Source: Flavobacteriia bacterium (lineage in GTDB: Bacteria > Bacteroidota > Bacteroidia > Flavobacteriales_D > Crocinitomicaceae). Taken from it: DNA of 64,000 bases. Below the pieces are notes generated by a model, which did no database searches, was not told where the DNA came from, and worked only from the letters and a program-made list of their open reading frames with translations. The stretch's first letter is position 1; each line of letters opens with the position of its first letter. Shown piece by piece: positions 19,724 through 29,601 of the stretch. Location: the NCBI GenBank assembly GCA_009924735.1, contig RFQZ01000010.1:1-64000 (forward strand), written 5' to 3'. The translations under genes and the position numbers were made by a program.

Positions 19724-20599
19724 TTATTGTTTGAAAAGGGTGTCGGTCATTTCTTTAAATTCTAATTCAAAAGGCAGGGCATATATTTTTTGGGTGGAAA
19801 CCATTAAGGATTTGGTTAATAATTCGCTGCGCTCACCCAAAATAAGTTGTAAAGCAAAAGCCGGCAAATTGGGCAACCTAATTTTTCTTTGTAAGGAGGT
19901 GGCCATTGCGACCATTAGTTCCCTTTGCGTGCAACAACCCGCCACACCATGAACAACACTTTTTTGAGGTTGTTGGCTTAGAAAACATATGAGATTTGAT
20001 ACATCGTCTAAGTGAATCCAAGGGACGTATTGTTCTCCGCTTCCAGGCACTGCGCCTAGGCCTTTTTTAAGGAGGGGTGACAATGATTCATATGCGCCCC
20101 CTTTGTTTGATAAGACCATGCCTAAGCGGATCATGTGAAAACTTGGAAGAAATTCAAAGTCGCGGTGCGCCGATTCCCATTTTTGGATAAGTTGCGAAAG
20201 AAAATCGGTGCCGAAGGCATCTGACTCGTCTCGTGTGATGGTGTTAGAATATCCATAGGCATTCACACCTGAAATCCCAATGTAAGAAGTGAGTTTTGGA
20301 CAATGTTCCTTGCACAAATCAAAGAGGTAATGTGTGGTTTCCACCCGCGATTGGGTTAGCGCTATTTTCCTTGATTCGGTCCACCGTTTGGTTGCAATGC
20401 TCTCTCCCATCAAATTCACAACGTGGGTTACCTCTGAAAGCCTGTCATCACCCTTAAACGGAGCGGAGGGGTTCCATAAAATGTGGTTGGGTTTTGTGGG
20501 GAATCGGCTCAAAACCAAGGACTTAAATCCATGAGCCAAGAACGCTTGTTCTGTTGCTTTTCCTATAAAACCAGTACCCCCTGCGATTAAAACCACCAT
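19724..20599 (-). CDS. TIGR01777-type SDR39U1-like epimerase
   Basis: VLIAGGTGFIGKA; VNLMGESIATKRWTESRKIALTQSRVETT; WIHLDDV. Confidence 0.9.
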   Translation of the reverse strand: MVVLIAGGTGFIGKATEQAFLAHGFKSLVLSRFPTKPNHILWNPSAPFKGDDRLSEVTHVVNLMGESIATKRWTESRKIALTQSRVETTHYLFDLCKEHCPKLTSYIGISGVNAYGYSNTITRDESDAFGTDFLSQLIQKWESAHRDFEFLPSFHMIRLGMVLSNKGGAYESLSPLLKKGLGAVPGSGEQYVPWIHLDDVSNLICFLSQQPQKSVVHGVAGCCTQRELMVAMATSLQRKIRLPNLPAFALQLILGERSELLTKSLMVSTQKIYALPFELEFKEMTDTLFKQ

Positions 20600-20693
20600 T
20601 GCTCATTTCTGTTTTCGCGATGAAATTAGGTAAATTATGCAATCATAATTCACTCGTGTAAAAAATTAATATCTTGTTTAAAAACCACTTGAT

Positions 20694-22175
20694 TTGTGGG
20701 GATTTCTATTTTTGTACCTTACCATGTATAGATTAACATCACTTCTTTTCCTGTTTGTCTGTAGTCATTGCTTTTCCCAAAACTGCAGTTCTTTCGTATT
20801 ACGAACAAAAACAGATGTAATCCAGGAGATGATTTGTCCGGAGTTAATGGTTGAAGACCTAAAAGCGTTATATGCTGAACTCAAATCAACCCATCCAGAC
20901 TTGTATAGAAACGTGGATGTAAAACAACTCGACTCTGCCTATTTTGTGGCCATTTCAAAAGCAACCCAGCCCAAGCGTTTAATAGAATTTACCTTAATTA
21001 TTAATGATTTTCTATCCGAAATCAAAGACTCTCACACCTTTTTAAACTTTAAAGAACTGTTTTACTTTCAACGGTCAAAAAGACATTATCTGCCATTTGA
21101 TTTATATACCGTTGACGGAAAAAAGACAATTACCAGAAGCGGGCTAAACAAACTTCCGATTGGGGCAGAATTACTCAGCATCAACGGTAAATCTCTGCTT
21201 TTTTATGACTCGTTGGTTTACAGATTGACCCCGCAAGAATCATTTGTGGTGGAGGCGAGGAAGGAAATGGCTGATTTAATGTTGGCAAACCTTGTCAATT
21301 TATACCATCCCGCAAAACGAAATGAATATTGTTGGACGCTGGATTCCGATACGCTGCGAAAAACGATAGAAGGCGAAAAGTTTTCACGTTTCACAGATGA
21401 TACAGGAACCGGACACCATAGTCCTGAAATTAACTTTGAGCGTATAGGCCAGCAAGCATTGTTAACCATTTCGACCTTTTCCGCACGCTCTGTAAACCAA
21501 TTTAAACATAAATTGGACGATGTTTTTGAAGCCTTAAAATCAAACCCAGCCCAAAACCTAATCATTGATTTACGCAACAACACAGGAGGGTACATTCTTT
21601 TGCAAGAATACCTAATGAGTTTTTTGAATGTTTCAAACGAGCGTTATGCGGCGAACTATGTGTATAAAAGAAGTAAAAACGACCGTTTTGAACAACTCGG
21701 GAAATGGCAGTTGTGGCGATTTAAAAAAACGGCCGAAAAATTCTATCCAAACGGCGCAATCGCACAAGAATTCGATTTTTATAGAAGCCCCGAAGGAACG
21801 GTAGATACCGTGTTAAATGACGTCAAACTGCACAACCGCAACAATCTTTTGTACGAAGGTCCTTGTACGGTTTTAATTAATGGTATGTCAATGTCTGCTG
21901 CGGTTAATTTTACGGCGTGGTTTCAACAGTCGAGTAGAGGTACGGTATTGGGCACCACGGCCATGGGCACAAATGCTGGGACTTTTGCAAATCCCATCAC
22001 GGTTTTTTTAAAAAACACCTCACTCCCGGTGATGATTTCGACCATGAAAATCAATCCCGTTTGGAACGAAACAGAACCAGAAAAAGCCGTTAAGCCAAAG
22101 GCAAACCACGTCATTTTATTAAAAGACATTAAAGCATCTAAAGACGCATTGTTGGACCAATTATTAGCCCACTAA
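20694..22175 (+). CDS. S41 family peptidase
   Basis: NLIIDLRNNTGGYILLQEYLMSF; VLINGMSMSAAVNFTAWFQ; predicted signal peptide. Confidence 0.8.
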   Translation: MWGFLFLYLTMYRLTSLLFLFVCSHCFSQNCSSFVLRTKTDVIQEMICPELMVEDLKALYAELKSTHPDLYRNVDVKQLDSAYFVAISKATQPKRLIEFTLIINDFLSEIKDSHTFLNFKELFYFQRSKRHYLPFDLYTVDGKKTITRSGLNKLPIGAELLSINGKSLLFYDSLVYRLTPQESFVVEARKEMADLMLANLVNLYHPAKRNEYCWTLDSDTLRKTIEGEKFSRFTDDTGTGHHSPEINFERIGQQALLTISTFSARSVNQFKHKLDDVFEALKSNPAQNLIIDLRNNTGGYILLQEYLMSFLNVSNERYAANYVYKRSKNDRFEQLGKWQLWRFKKTAEKFYPNGAIAQEFDFYRSPEGTVDTVLNDVKLHNRNNLLYEGPCTVLINGMSMSAAVNFTAWFQQSSRGTVLGTTAMGTNAGTFANPITVFLKNTSLPVMISTMKINPVWNETEPEKAVKPKANHVILLKDIKASKDALLDQLLAH

Positions 22176-22177
22176 CC

Positions 22178-23305
22178 ATGAAAGAAACCCCGAAAAAGCA
22201 AGAAACAAGCATCTTTACCAAAATGTCGATGTTGGCAAATGAATACAAGGCCATCAACCTTGCCCAAGGATTTCCTAATTTTCCTATAGACCCTAAGTTA
22301 ATTGAAAACATAAGGGCCTCGGTGGAAAAAAACACCCATCAATATGCCCCTTATCAAGGATTACCATCTTTACGTGAATCCATTTCTTCATTGCTGCTTC
22401 GACATTCGAAGGTTGATGTTTCGCCTGAGAATGTTTTGGTTACAGCGGGAGCCACCCAAGCTATTTTTACCATCATTCAAGCGCACGTTAAAAGAAACGA
22501 CGAGGTCATTTTGCTTGACCCGTGTTATGATTGTTATGAAACCCCGATTTTATTGGTCGGAGCACTGCCTGTTCATGTACCCTTACAAGAAGATTTTACA
22601 CCCAATTGGGACTTGATTTTTGAAAAGACGACCTCGAAAACAAAAATGATCGTTATCAACAGCCCACACAACCCCAGCGGAAAAGTTTGGGATGTAGATT
22701 CCTTTGAAAGACTTATCGAATTGACCCAAAAACACCCAGAATTATTGGTGCTTTCGGATGAGGTCTATGAATATTTATCCTACGAAAAACCCCATTTGAG
22801 CGTGCGTTGTTTTCCCGCCCTCCAAGACCGAGCGTTTGTGGTTTCCTCCTTCGGAAAATCCCTTCAGGCTACGGGATGGAAAATCGGATACGTCACCGCT
22901 TCAACGGATCTATTGAAAGCGGTGTTGAACATTCATCAATACCTGGTTTTTTCTGTAAACTCCTTTCTTCAAGATGCCATCGCAAATTTTCTTCCACAAT
23001 ACAATCCAACAGAAACCCAAAGGCTTTACCAAACAAAAAGAGATTTGTTTGCAATGGAGCTTTCAAACTCTAGGTTTTCCCTGTTGCCTTGTGAAGGAAC
23101 CTATTTTCAGACCGTAAGCTACGCAGGAATTAGTTCAAGATCTGATGTGGATTTTTGTGATTGGATGGTTCAGGAACATGGAATTGCGGCAATTCCCCTT
23201 TCAGTGTTTTATCAAAACAAGACAGACCGAAACCACATTCGGTTGTGCTTTGCAAAAGACGACCACACCCTTGTAAATGCTTTAGAAAAACTATGCAAAA
23301 TTTAA
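22178..23305 (+). CDS. Methionine/glutamine-type PLP aminotransferase (YbdL-like)
   Basis: INLAQGFPNFPID; YQGLPSLRESIS; VTAGATQAIFTIIQ; SFGKSLQATGWKIGY. Confidence 0.9.
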   Translation: MKETPKKQETSIFTKMSMLANEYKAINLAQGFPNFPIDPKLIENIRASVEKNTHQYAPYQGLPSLRESISSLLLRHSKVDVSPENVLVTAGATQAIFTIIQAHVKRNDEVILLDPCYDCYETPILLVGALPVHVPLQEDFTPNWDLIFEKTTSKTKMIVINSPHNPSGKVWDVDSFERLIELTQKHPELLVLSDEVYEYLSYEKPHLSVRCFPALQDRAFVVSSFGKSLQATGWKIGYVTASTDLLKAVLNIHQYLVFSVNSFLQDAIANFLPQYNPTETQRLYQTKRDLFAMELSNSRFSLLPCEGTYFQTVSYAGISSRSDVDFCDWMVQEHGIAAIPLSVFYQNKTDRNHIRLCFAKDDHTLVNALEKLCKI

Positions 23306-24069
23306 CCGTCGCCCTTTTACAATGTGATTTGCATTGGGAAAACCCAACGAAGAATTTCACAACAATAACGCAATGTTTGGCATCCAACACTGCGTCGTTT
23401 GATCTTTTGGTATTGCCCGAAATGTTCAGCACAGGTTTTACCATGAATTCGGAGGATTTTGCCGAACCGTGGAATCAATCAAAATCCGTTGCTTTTTTAC
23501 AATCACTATCCTTGAAACACAACGCGGCGATTTATGCATCGGTTCCGATATCTGAAGAGGGAAATCATTATAATCGAGGGGTTTTTGTTGAAAACGGAAA
23601 GGTAAAAGCGTATTATGACAAACGAAAATTATTTGCTTTCGCGGGGGAAGAGTTGGCTTATAGCGCAGGCAGTAAAAAGTGCATCGTCAACTGTAAAGGA
23701 TGGAAGATAAACCTGCAAATTTGTTTTGATTTAAGGTTTCCAGAAATTTCCAGAAATACTTTTGACTTCGAAAATGGATACGAACAGGACCTTACCGTTT
23801 ATGTTGCCAATTGGCCTTCCTCACGCATCTCACACTGGAATGCTCTATTGAAAGGGAGGGCAATAGAAAACCAAGAATTTGCAATTGGGGTCAATCGCAT
23901 TGGAACGGACGGGAAAGGCTACGGTTATTCAGGTTCGACTCAAGCGATTCATCCTGGAGGGGAAGTGTTAATGAAAGCCAATGACCATCAAATGGCGTTG
24001 TGTGTTTTAGCGCTTGACTACAAAGACCTTTATGCATATCGATCAAAGTTTCCTTTTTTGAAAAGCTAA
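23293..24069 (+). CDS. Nitrilase-family amidohydrolase (omega-amidase-like)
   Basis: LLVLPEMFSTGF; YDKRKLFAFAGE; LQICFDLRFPE. Start MQNLTVALLQ overlaps the aminotransferase end. Confidence 0.88.
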   Translation: MQNLTVALLQCDLHWENPTKNFTTITQCLASNTASFDLLVLPEMFSTGFTMNSEDFAEPWNQSKSVAFLQSLSLKHNAAIYASVPISEEGNHYNRGVFVENGKVKAYYDKRKLFAFAGEELAYSAGSKKCIVNCKGWKINLQICFDLRFPEISRNTFDFENGYEQDLTVYVANWPSSRISHWNALLKGRAIENQEFAIGVNRIGTDGKGYGYSGSTQAIHPGGEVLMKANDHQMALCVLALDYKDLYAYRSKFPFLKS

Positions 24070-24071
24070 AG

Positions 24072-24102
24072 TTTGTGTATTGTTCCATTTTAAGTATATT
24101 TA
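24072..24102 (+). promoter_or_regulatory. Candidate Bacteroidota-type promoter (TTTG-N19-TATATTTA)
   Basis: TTTG 24072-24075 and TATATTTA 24095-24102 fit TTTG / TAnnTTTG, upstream of ATG 24125. Confidence 0.4.
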
Positions 24103-24124
24103 CTACCCACAAAAAAAATATTTC

Positions 24125-25945
24125 ATGAAAAAAATTTTATTCAGTCTTTTTATGTTGGCAAACCTTATGGTTTTTGGCCAAAGAAACCCTGTGATTCAAA
24201 ACAGTAACATGTTAATGCCTTCTATTCAAGAGGCGCATCAAAGCACAATGGAGCAAACCAAAACATTGGGCGTTACCCTTTGGTCGGATAACTTTACAAA
24301 TGCAGCGAACTGGACCATTGACAACGATGGACAAGCAGGAATCGATTTTGGTTGGAACATTAACAATGTTTCTGACGGATGGTGGGCTGCAAATGGCATT
24401 CTTTCAACAGGCGGTGGAAATTATGCGGAAGTTGTGAACGGAGACCCAACGGTTACACCAGGAACACAAGCATTAGGTGTAACGTATACCATGACCACTG
24501 CAAGCCCGATTAACATTACTGCGCTGGGAGGAAGTAACCAAGTTACCCTTCAGTTTGAGCAATACGGAGCAAGATTCAACGACCTTCAAGAAATCCTAAT
24601 CAGTACAGACGGTGTAACTTTTCAAACCGTTGGAAACAACCTTGACAAAACCGTTTTGTCCCAATCAGGAGGATCGGCATACAACAATCCAGAATTAAAA
24701 AGCATAAACCTTGCAACCATTTTAGCCGCAAATCCAGGAAACGTTTGGATTCGTTTCAGCTGGACGACAAACTATCCTGCCCAAGCAGCAAATGCAAATG
24801 TTTGGATTACCTATGGTTGGTATATTGACAATGTTAAAATTGTTACAAATCCTACAAACGACTTAAGTGTTACGTCAAAATATTGGGGAACAGCAGGTCT
24901 GCCTTACTACCAAATTCCAATTACCCAAACCGCACCTGTTGATTTTCAAATCAAGGCGTTTAATGGCGGAATCAATCCACAAACCAATGTGCAATATAAC
25001 GTCAATGTAAATGCTGGTGCGTTTACGAGTTCAAGTGCAAGCACAAGCATTCCTTCATTGGACACAATGACTTTGACTACCGTTAATTCATTTACCCCAG
25101 CTGCATTGGGAGCGTATACGGTTGTTCATACTTTAACGGCCGATTCAACGGATGACGTCCCTTCGAACAACGCCTTTACCAATACCGTCTTCAATGTAAC
25201 CAATTATGTGTATGCAAGAGACAATACAACCCCAGCCGGATCAACATCAAACGGGACAGATGGTTTTGAAACCGGAAACTTGTACGACATCTGGAATGCA
25301 CAAACGTTAAAAGCAATCGACGTAAGATTGTTAGGGGGTGCCAGTGGTACAACCGTAGGAACTGAAGTTTTTGTTAAATTGTATTCTGTCGATACAACAA
25401 CAGGTGATTTTGTTTTCGAATCTGAATCAGACCCAATCATCGTGGTAGCGGGAGATTTGAATGTTAACAGAACCGTTGCATTGAACGTACCTGTGAACCT
25501 AGTGCCAAACACGACTTACCTGGCGGTTTGTGGAGCGTATTCTCAAGGGTTAAAAGTGGTAAATGCAGGCGCATCTGAGGTGCAAACATCTTTCTTCTTC
25601 GATATGTTTGACAACACATGGTACTACCAAACAGCAACACCTTACGTTCGTCTTAATTTTGACCCAACCATTGGACTTAATGAAAACAGCAATGAAATTC
25701 AAAGCCTTGTGTATCCTAATCCAGCGAACGAAGTTCTTTACATTAAAATGGAAACAAACACGGTTTCAAATGGTACCATTACCTTGTTAGACTTGGAAGG
25801 GAAAGAGGTTAAAACCACAACCATCCAATCAGGAAATGGAATCCAACAATTTACTTTAGACATCGCGTCATTAAGTGCAGGAATGTATACCGTAAGAATA
25901 CAAACCAATGAAGGAATTTCAACACGTAAATTCGTTAAAAAGTAA
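24125..25945 (+). CDS. Secreted T9SS-sorted surface protein
   Basis: Signal peptide MKKILFSLFMLANLMVFGQ; C-term LVYPNPANEVLYIKM...LSAGMYTVRIQTNEGISTRKFVKK. Confidence 0.85.
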   Translation: MKKILFSLFMLANLMVFGQRNPVIQNSNMLMPSIQEAHQSTMEQTKTLGVTLWSDNFTNAANWTIDNDGQAGIDFGWNINNVSDGWWAANGILSTGGGNYAEVVNGDPTVTPGTQALGVTYTMTTASPINITALGGSNQVTLQFEQYGARFNDLQEILISTDGVTFQTVGNNLDKTVLSQSGGSAYNNPELKSINLATILAANPGNVWIRFSWTTNYPAQAANANVWITYGWYIDNVKIVTNPTNDLSVTSKYWGTAGLPYYQIPITQTAPVDFQIKAFNGGINPQTNVQYNVNVNAGAFTSSSASTSIPSLDTMTLTTVNSFTPAALGAYTVVHTLTADSTDDVPSNNAFTNTVFNVTNYVYARDNTTPAGSTSNGTDGFETGNLYDIWNAQTLKAIDVRLLGGASGTTVGTEVFVKLYSVDTTTGDFVFESESDPIIVVAGDLNVNRTVALNVPVNLVPNTTYLAVCGAYSQGLKVVNAGASEVQTSFFFDMFDNTWYYQTATPYVRLNFDPTIGLNENSNEIQSLVYPNPANEVLYIKMETNTVSNGTITLLDLEGKEVKTTTIQSGNGIQQFTLDIASLSAGMYTVRIQTNEGISTRKFVKK

Positions 25946-25956
25946 TCATTCTTCTT

Positions 25957-25990
25957 AATCGTTAAGGCCGGGCAACCGGCCTTTTTTTAT
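25957..25990 (+). terminator. Rho-independent terminator
   Basis: ggccgggcaaccggcctttttttat hairpin plus T-tract just after the stop at 25945. Confidence 0.7.
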
Positions 25991-26423
25991 GGACTGGATT
26001 CACTGGGGTTATTTGGGATTGTTTGTGGCAAGTTTTCTTGCCGCTACCGTTTTGCCAATTACTTCGGAAGCGCTGCTTTTGAGTATGGTTGCCTATCATT
26101 ACGACCCCTACTACTGCCTTCTTATTGCCACGATAGGAAACAGCGCAGGAAGTTATTTGAATTATTTTATTGGAATGGCAGGAAAACCTGAATGGTTGTC
26201 TAAAATTCGCGTGAAACCTCATCAAATTCTGAAATGGGAGGGTCGGGTGAAAAAACACGGTGTCTATTTAGCCTTCTTTGCTTGGCTGCCCTTCATTGGG
26301 GATGTACTCTCTGTTGCATTGGGTTTCTTTCGGGTGAATTGGAAAGCCTCTTTTCTGTATATTTTTATAGGTAAATTTGTTCGCTATTTGGTCATTTTAG
26401 CCTTCTATTATTATGTTAAATAA
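25989..26423 (+). CDS. YqaA/DedA-like small membrane protein
   Basis: WGYLGLFVASFLAATVLPITSEALL...GNSAGSYLNYFIG...WLPFIGDVLSVALGFFRV. Confidence 0.85.
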   Translation: MDWIHWGYLGLFVASFLAATVLPITSEALLLSMVAYHYDPYYCLLIATIGNSAGSYLNYFIGMAGKPEWLSKIRVKPHQILKWEGRVKKHGVYLAFFAWLPFIGDVLSVALGFFRVNWKASFLYIFIGKFVRYLVILAFYYYVK

Positions 26424-28128
26424 AATCAAAAACCACTGGTTTTTGGGATTGATTTTCTTGCTGGGATGCTGGTTTACCCTCTTTCAGTTTTCTAACCATG
26501 AGCCTTATCCAACGGGGGATGGCATCGAATACATTTTAACCACAGAAGCATGGTTAAACCACGGGTCTCCCGATATTCGCGTCTCGGATTACAACTCCTT
26601 CAAGAAAGATTTTTGTAACCATCAATCTTGGGCTTCAAATTACAAAAGCACTGCGTTTGATGCAATTGAAGCATTCCTTAATCAAAAAAACCAAAAAGAG
26701 TTTGGGGGTTTTTACAGAAATGCTAAAGGAGATGTTTACGGCTATCATTTTCCGTTTTATTCCTTGCTAAACGTCCCCGCGCGAAAACTTTGTGCGCTGA
26801 GAGACGTCCATCCAATGCTCGGATTTACTTACACAAATATTTTCCTTCTGGGGCTGTTTTTATTTGTCGGTTTGTTCCTTTGGAATTCAAGCCTAATGGG
26901 AAAACTCTTCGGTGTGGCTTGCGTTTTTTTTAGTGGGTTGTTTTACTATACAAACTGGACGCACCCAGAATCCTTTACGGCCATTTTCATTGCAATCGCT
27001 TTGATTTTTTGGTGGAATAAACAAATGTATTTAGGCCTTCTCTTTTTGGCCCTTGCTTCCTTGCAGAATCAGCCCTTGGTTTTTTTATTGGGCTGGATGG
27101 CACTCTGCATCTGTATTGATCATCGCTTCCATTGGAAAACCATTCTTAAGGTAGCCGGGGTATGTTCGCTTTTTTTATTTCCCTCATTCTACTTTTTATA
27201 CCTATTCAATACCACAAGCTTAATAAAGGACGCGGGGTATTTAGACCCTCAAAACATCAACTTCCAAAGGGTTTTCGGGTTCTTTTTTGACTTCAACCAA
27301 GGTATGGTTATTGGTTTGGGGTTATTAATGCTCTTTTATGTGCCGCTGTTGGCCGTTCGGTATTACAAAGCAATTAAATTCAAATCTTTCAGCCATTGGG
27401 ATCTTTTACCTTTGGTTATTCTGGCCATGACCCTGATGGTTTCCGCAATGAGCAATTGGAACCATGGCATGGCCATTGTCAATCGTTATTCGGTCTGGAT
27501 TGCCATGCCTCTAATCTTTCATTCGATGAAAATGCTTTTTGAAACCACATCGAAACCTATGTTCATAGGGTTTTGGGCTCCGGTTGTTTTGTCTCAACTT
27601 TTGTTGATAAACATACACCAACCCTATAATCGTTTTGATTGGTCTAATTTAAGCCACATGCCGATTGCAATTTGGTTTTTAGATAACCATGCTGGGTATT
27701 ACAATCCCGACCCTCAAATTTTCATTGGAAGAACCGCTCGACTCTTTAATTTCACCCAACAATCGTCCCCCGTTTTTTACATCTCAACTAAAAACAAGAA
27801 GGTTACCAAAGTTGCCGTTCATCAAAACAACCTAGACACCTTGCGATTTTTTGGTTATCCAGAGACATCATTGCATAAAGCAAAGGTCGTTTACTCGGGA
27901 ACAGAAAAGTGGTATTACATTGATGATTTTGAACAAAAAGCTGCGCTTAGTGGAAAAAAAGTGCTCTCTTTGGTGCGAAAACAGAAGATCGAAGTATTCA
28001 AAAAAGAAATTTTAGAAAACCCTCAATGGATGATCATCGTGAAGGAAAAAGCCAAAAAGGCAGCGATTAAATGGGAGGACCAGGTCTTGCTAGAAGCAGA
28101 ATATTGCTACTATCAGTCGATAAAATAA
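26413..28128 (+). CDS. Polytopic membrane protein, possible GT-C-type glycosyltransferase
   Basis: 571 aa, many hydrophobic segments, acidic residues after TM1 (EPYPTGDGIEY). Confidence 0.5.
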   Translation: MLNKIKNHWFLGLIFLLGCWFTLFQFSNHEPYPTGDGIEYILTTEAWLNHGSPDIRVSDYNSFKKDFCNHQSWASNYKSTAFDAIEAFLNQKNQKEFGGFYRNAKGDVYGYHFPFYSLLNVPARKLCALRDVHPMLGFTYTNIFLLGLFLFVGLFLWNSSLMGKLFGVACVFFSGLFYYTNWTHPESFTAIFIAIALIFWWNKQMYLGLLFLALASLQNQPLVFLLGWMALCICIDHRFHWKTILKVAGVCSLFLFPSFYFLYLFNTTSLIKDAGYLDPQNINFQRVFGFFFDFNQGMVIGLGLLMLFYVPLLAVRYYKAIKFKSFSHWDLLPLVILAMTLMVSAMSNWNHGMAIVNRYSVWIAMPLIFHSMKMLFETTSKPMFIGFWAPVVLSQLLLINIHQPYNRFDWSNLSHMPIAIWFLDNHAGYYNPDPQIFIGRTARLFNFTQQSSPVFYISTKNKKVTKVAVHQNNLDTLRFFGYPETSLHKAKVVYSGTEKWYYIDDFEQKAALSGKKVLSLVRKQKIEVFKKEILENPQWMIIVKEKAKKAAIKWEDQVLLEAEYCYYQSIK

Positions 28129-28130
28129 GC

Positions 28131-28730
28131 TCATATCTGTGTGATTGTATCCCCTTCGATAAAATAGCCAAGGCTTGCCGACTTTAACAGGGGTAGGTCA
28201 TCTAAGTTATCAGAGTAGGCAGCACGCAGCGCGTATGACTCAAAATGTGAAGTGAGTCGCTTGATTTTTATTTCGCCCCTACAATTTTCATGAATTTGAT
28301 AGCGTAATTTGCTAGGAATGAGTTCCGTTCCAAGCAGCACATCGGCACCTAGCAGTGAGACGACGGGTTCTAAAAAAAGGGATGGAGAGGCACTCACGAT
28401 GGCAAGTATAACCCCCTCTTGCTTCCAACGAGAAAATTCATCCACTACGTTCGAATTGAACTTTCTTTTACCTGCCCAAAACAAATGTGCAATGCGCAGG
28501 ACCTCTGATTGAGAATCAGAATGAAGGAAACCAATAAAAAGGGATTTGAAACGGGTGGTGGAAATCACCCCCATTTTCCAAACAAGAAATCCAAAACACT
28601 GTAAAAAAACAAACCAAATGCGAAGGGGTTTTTTACGGTAATAAAAAAGACAGAAATCAAAGAGAGAGTCGCCAGCGTAGAGGGTGCCATCAAAGTCAAA
28701 TACGACCACATTCTTGGCTTCAACAGACAT
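28131..28730 (-). CDS. HAD-superfamily (SerB/HAD-IB-like) phosphatase
   Basis: VVVFDFDGTLYAGDS; AIVSASPSLFLEPV; AYSDNLDDLPLL. Internal start MSVEAKN preferred; overlaps the upstream UbiA stop. Confidence 0.85.
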   Translation of the reverse strand: MSVEAKNVVVFDFDGTLYAGDSLFDFCLFYYRKKPLRIWFVFLQCFGFLVWKMGVISTTRFKSLFIGFLHSDSQSEVLRIAHLFWAGKRKFNSNVVDEFSRWKQEGVILAIVSASPSLFLEPVVSLLGADVLLGTELIPSKLRYQIHENCRGEIKIKRLTSHFESYALRAAYSDNLDDLPLLKSASLGYFIEGDTITQI

Positions 28731-29601
28731 AAATCGCGACAAATAAATAAACAAGCCAGCCCGCAATCGTTCCTTGAATAAACCGGTCCTTGTACAAAAT
28801 GGTTGTCGGATCGCCTTCTCCGTCATAAGCTTTTAACTCGCTAATTTGTATAAAGCGCAGGACTCCTAGAAACACAAAAAGGGTACTGTAAATCAAACGA
28901 TTGGTGTGGAGGGTGTCAATCACCTTTGGGTCTATGGAATAAAGTAAATATGCCGTAATCGTAACAGTAGCAGAGATATAAACCAACATGTTTAAAAACG
29001 GAATTGAGTAGCTTGCAAGAACCTTTCGATGCTCAACCGCCTTTTTTTCAAGCATTTGTAATTCAGACTTCCGCTTCACCGAAACCATCAGAAACGACAA
29101 GAAAAAGGTCACCACTAAAATCCAATTGGAAGGCGTGACGCCAATAACAAAACAACCGGCAAGTACCCGCAGTACAAAATTGATAGCAACCACCATTAAC
29201 TCGATTAATGAAACTTGTTTTAACCCAAAAGAATAAGCCAGGTTCAGTAAAAAATAACCAGAAAAAATCCCCATAAACCCAAGGGGTAAACCACTGACAT
29301 ACGAGAGAATAAATGCACTGGCCAAACACAAGACACCAATGAAAACCGCCAGCTTTTTTGATATTTTCCCACTGGCTATGGGACGGTGTTTTTTTCGTGG
29401 ATGCAATGCATCTGAAGCCGCGTCCATGCAATCATTTAAAATGTAAACAGAAGAACTGGTAAGGCAAAAAACAACCACACCTAACAAAGCTTGTATTACA
29501 GAATTTAGGTCCGTTAGTTTGAAGGAGAAAAACAAAGGCAACAGGATGAAACCATTTTTAACCCAACTTTTGACCCTTAATAATTGTGTAAAGGTTTTCA
29601 T
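28720..29601 (-). CDS. UbiA-family prenyltransferase, decaprenyl-phosphate phosphoribosyltransferase-like
   Basis: LLRVKSWVKNGFILLPLFFS; YILNDCMDAASDALHPRKKHRPIASGKIS. Confidence 0.85.
   Translation of the reverse strand: MKTFTQLLRVKSWVKNGFILLPLFFSFKLTDLNSVIQALLGVVVFCLTSSSVYILNDCMDAASDALHPRKKHRPIASGKISKKLAVFIGVLCLASAFILSYVSGLPLGFMGIFSGYFLLNLAYSFGLKQVSLIELMVVAINFVLRVLAGCFVIGVTPSNWILVVTFFLSFLMVSVKRKSELQMLEKKAVEHRKVLASYSIPFLNMLVYISATVTITAYLLYSIDPKVIDTLHTNRLIYSTLFVFLGVLRFIQISELKAYDGEGDPTTILYKDRFIQGTIAGWLVYLFVAIYVC

Noticed and set aside
22344-23073. Alternative-frame plus ORFs inside the aminotransferase gene
   Set aside because: Out-of-frame overlaps with a confidently identified enzyme.
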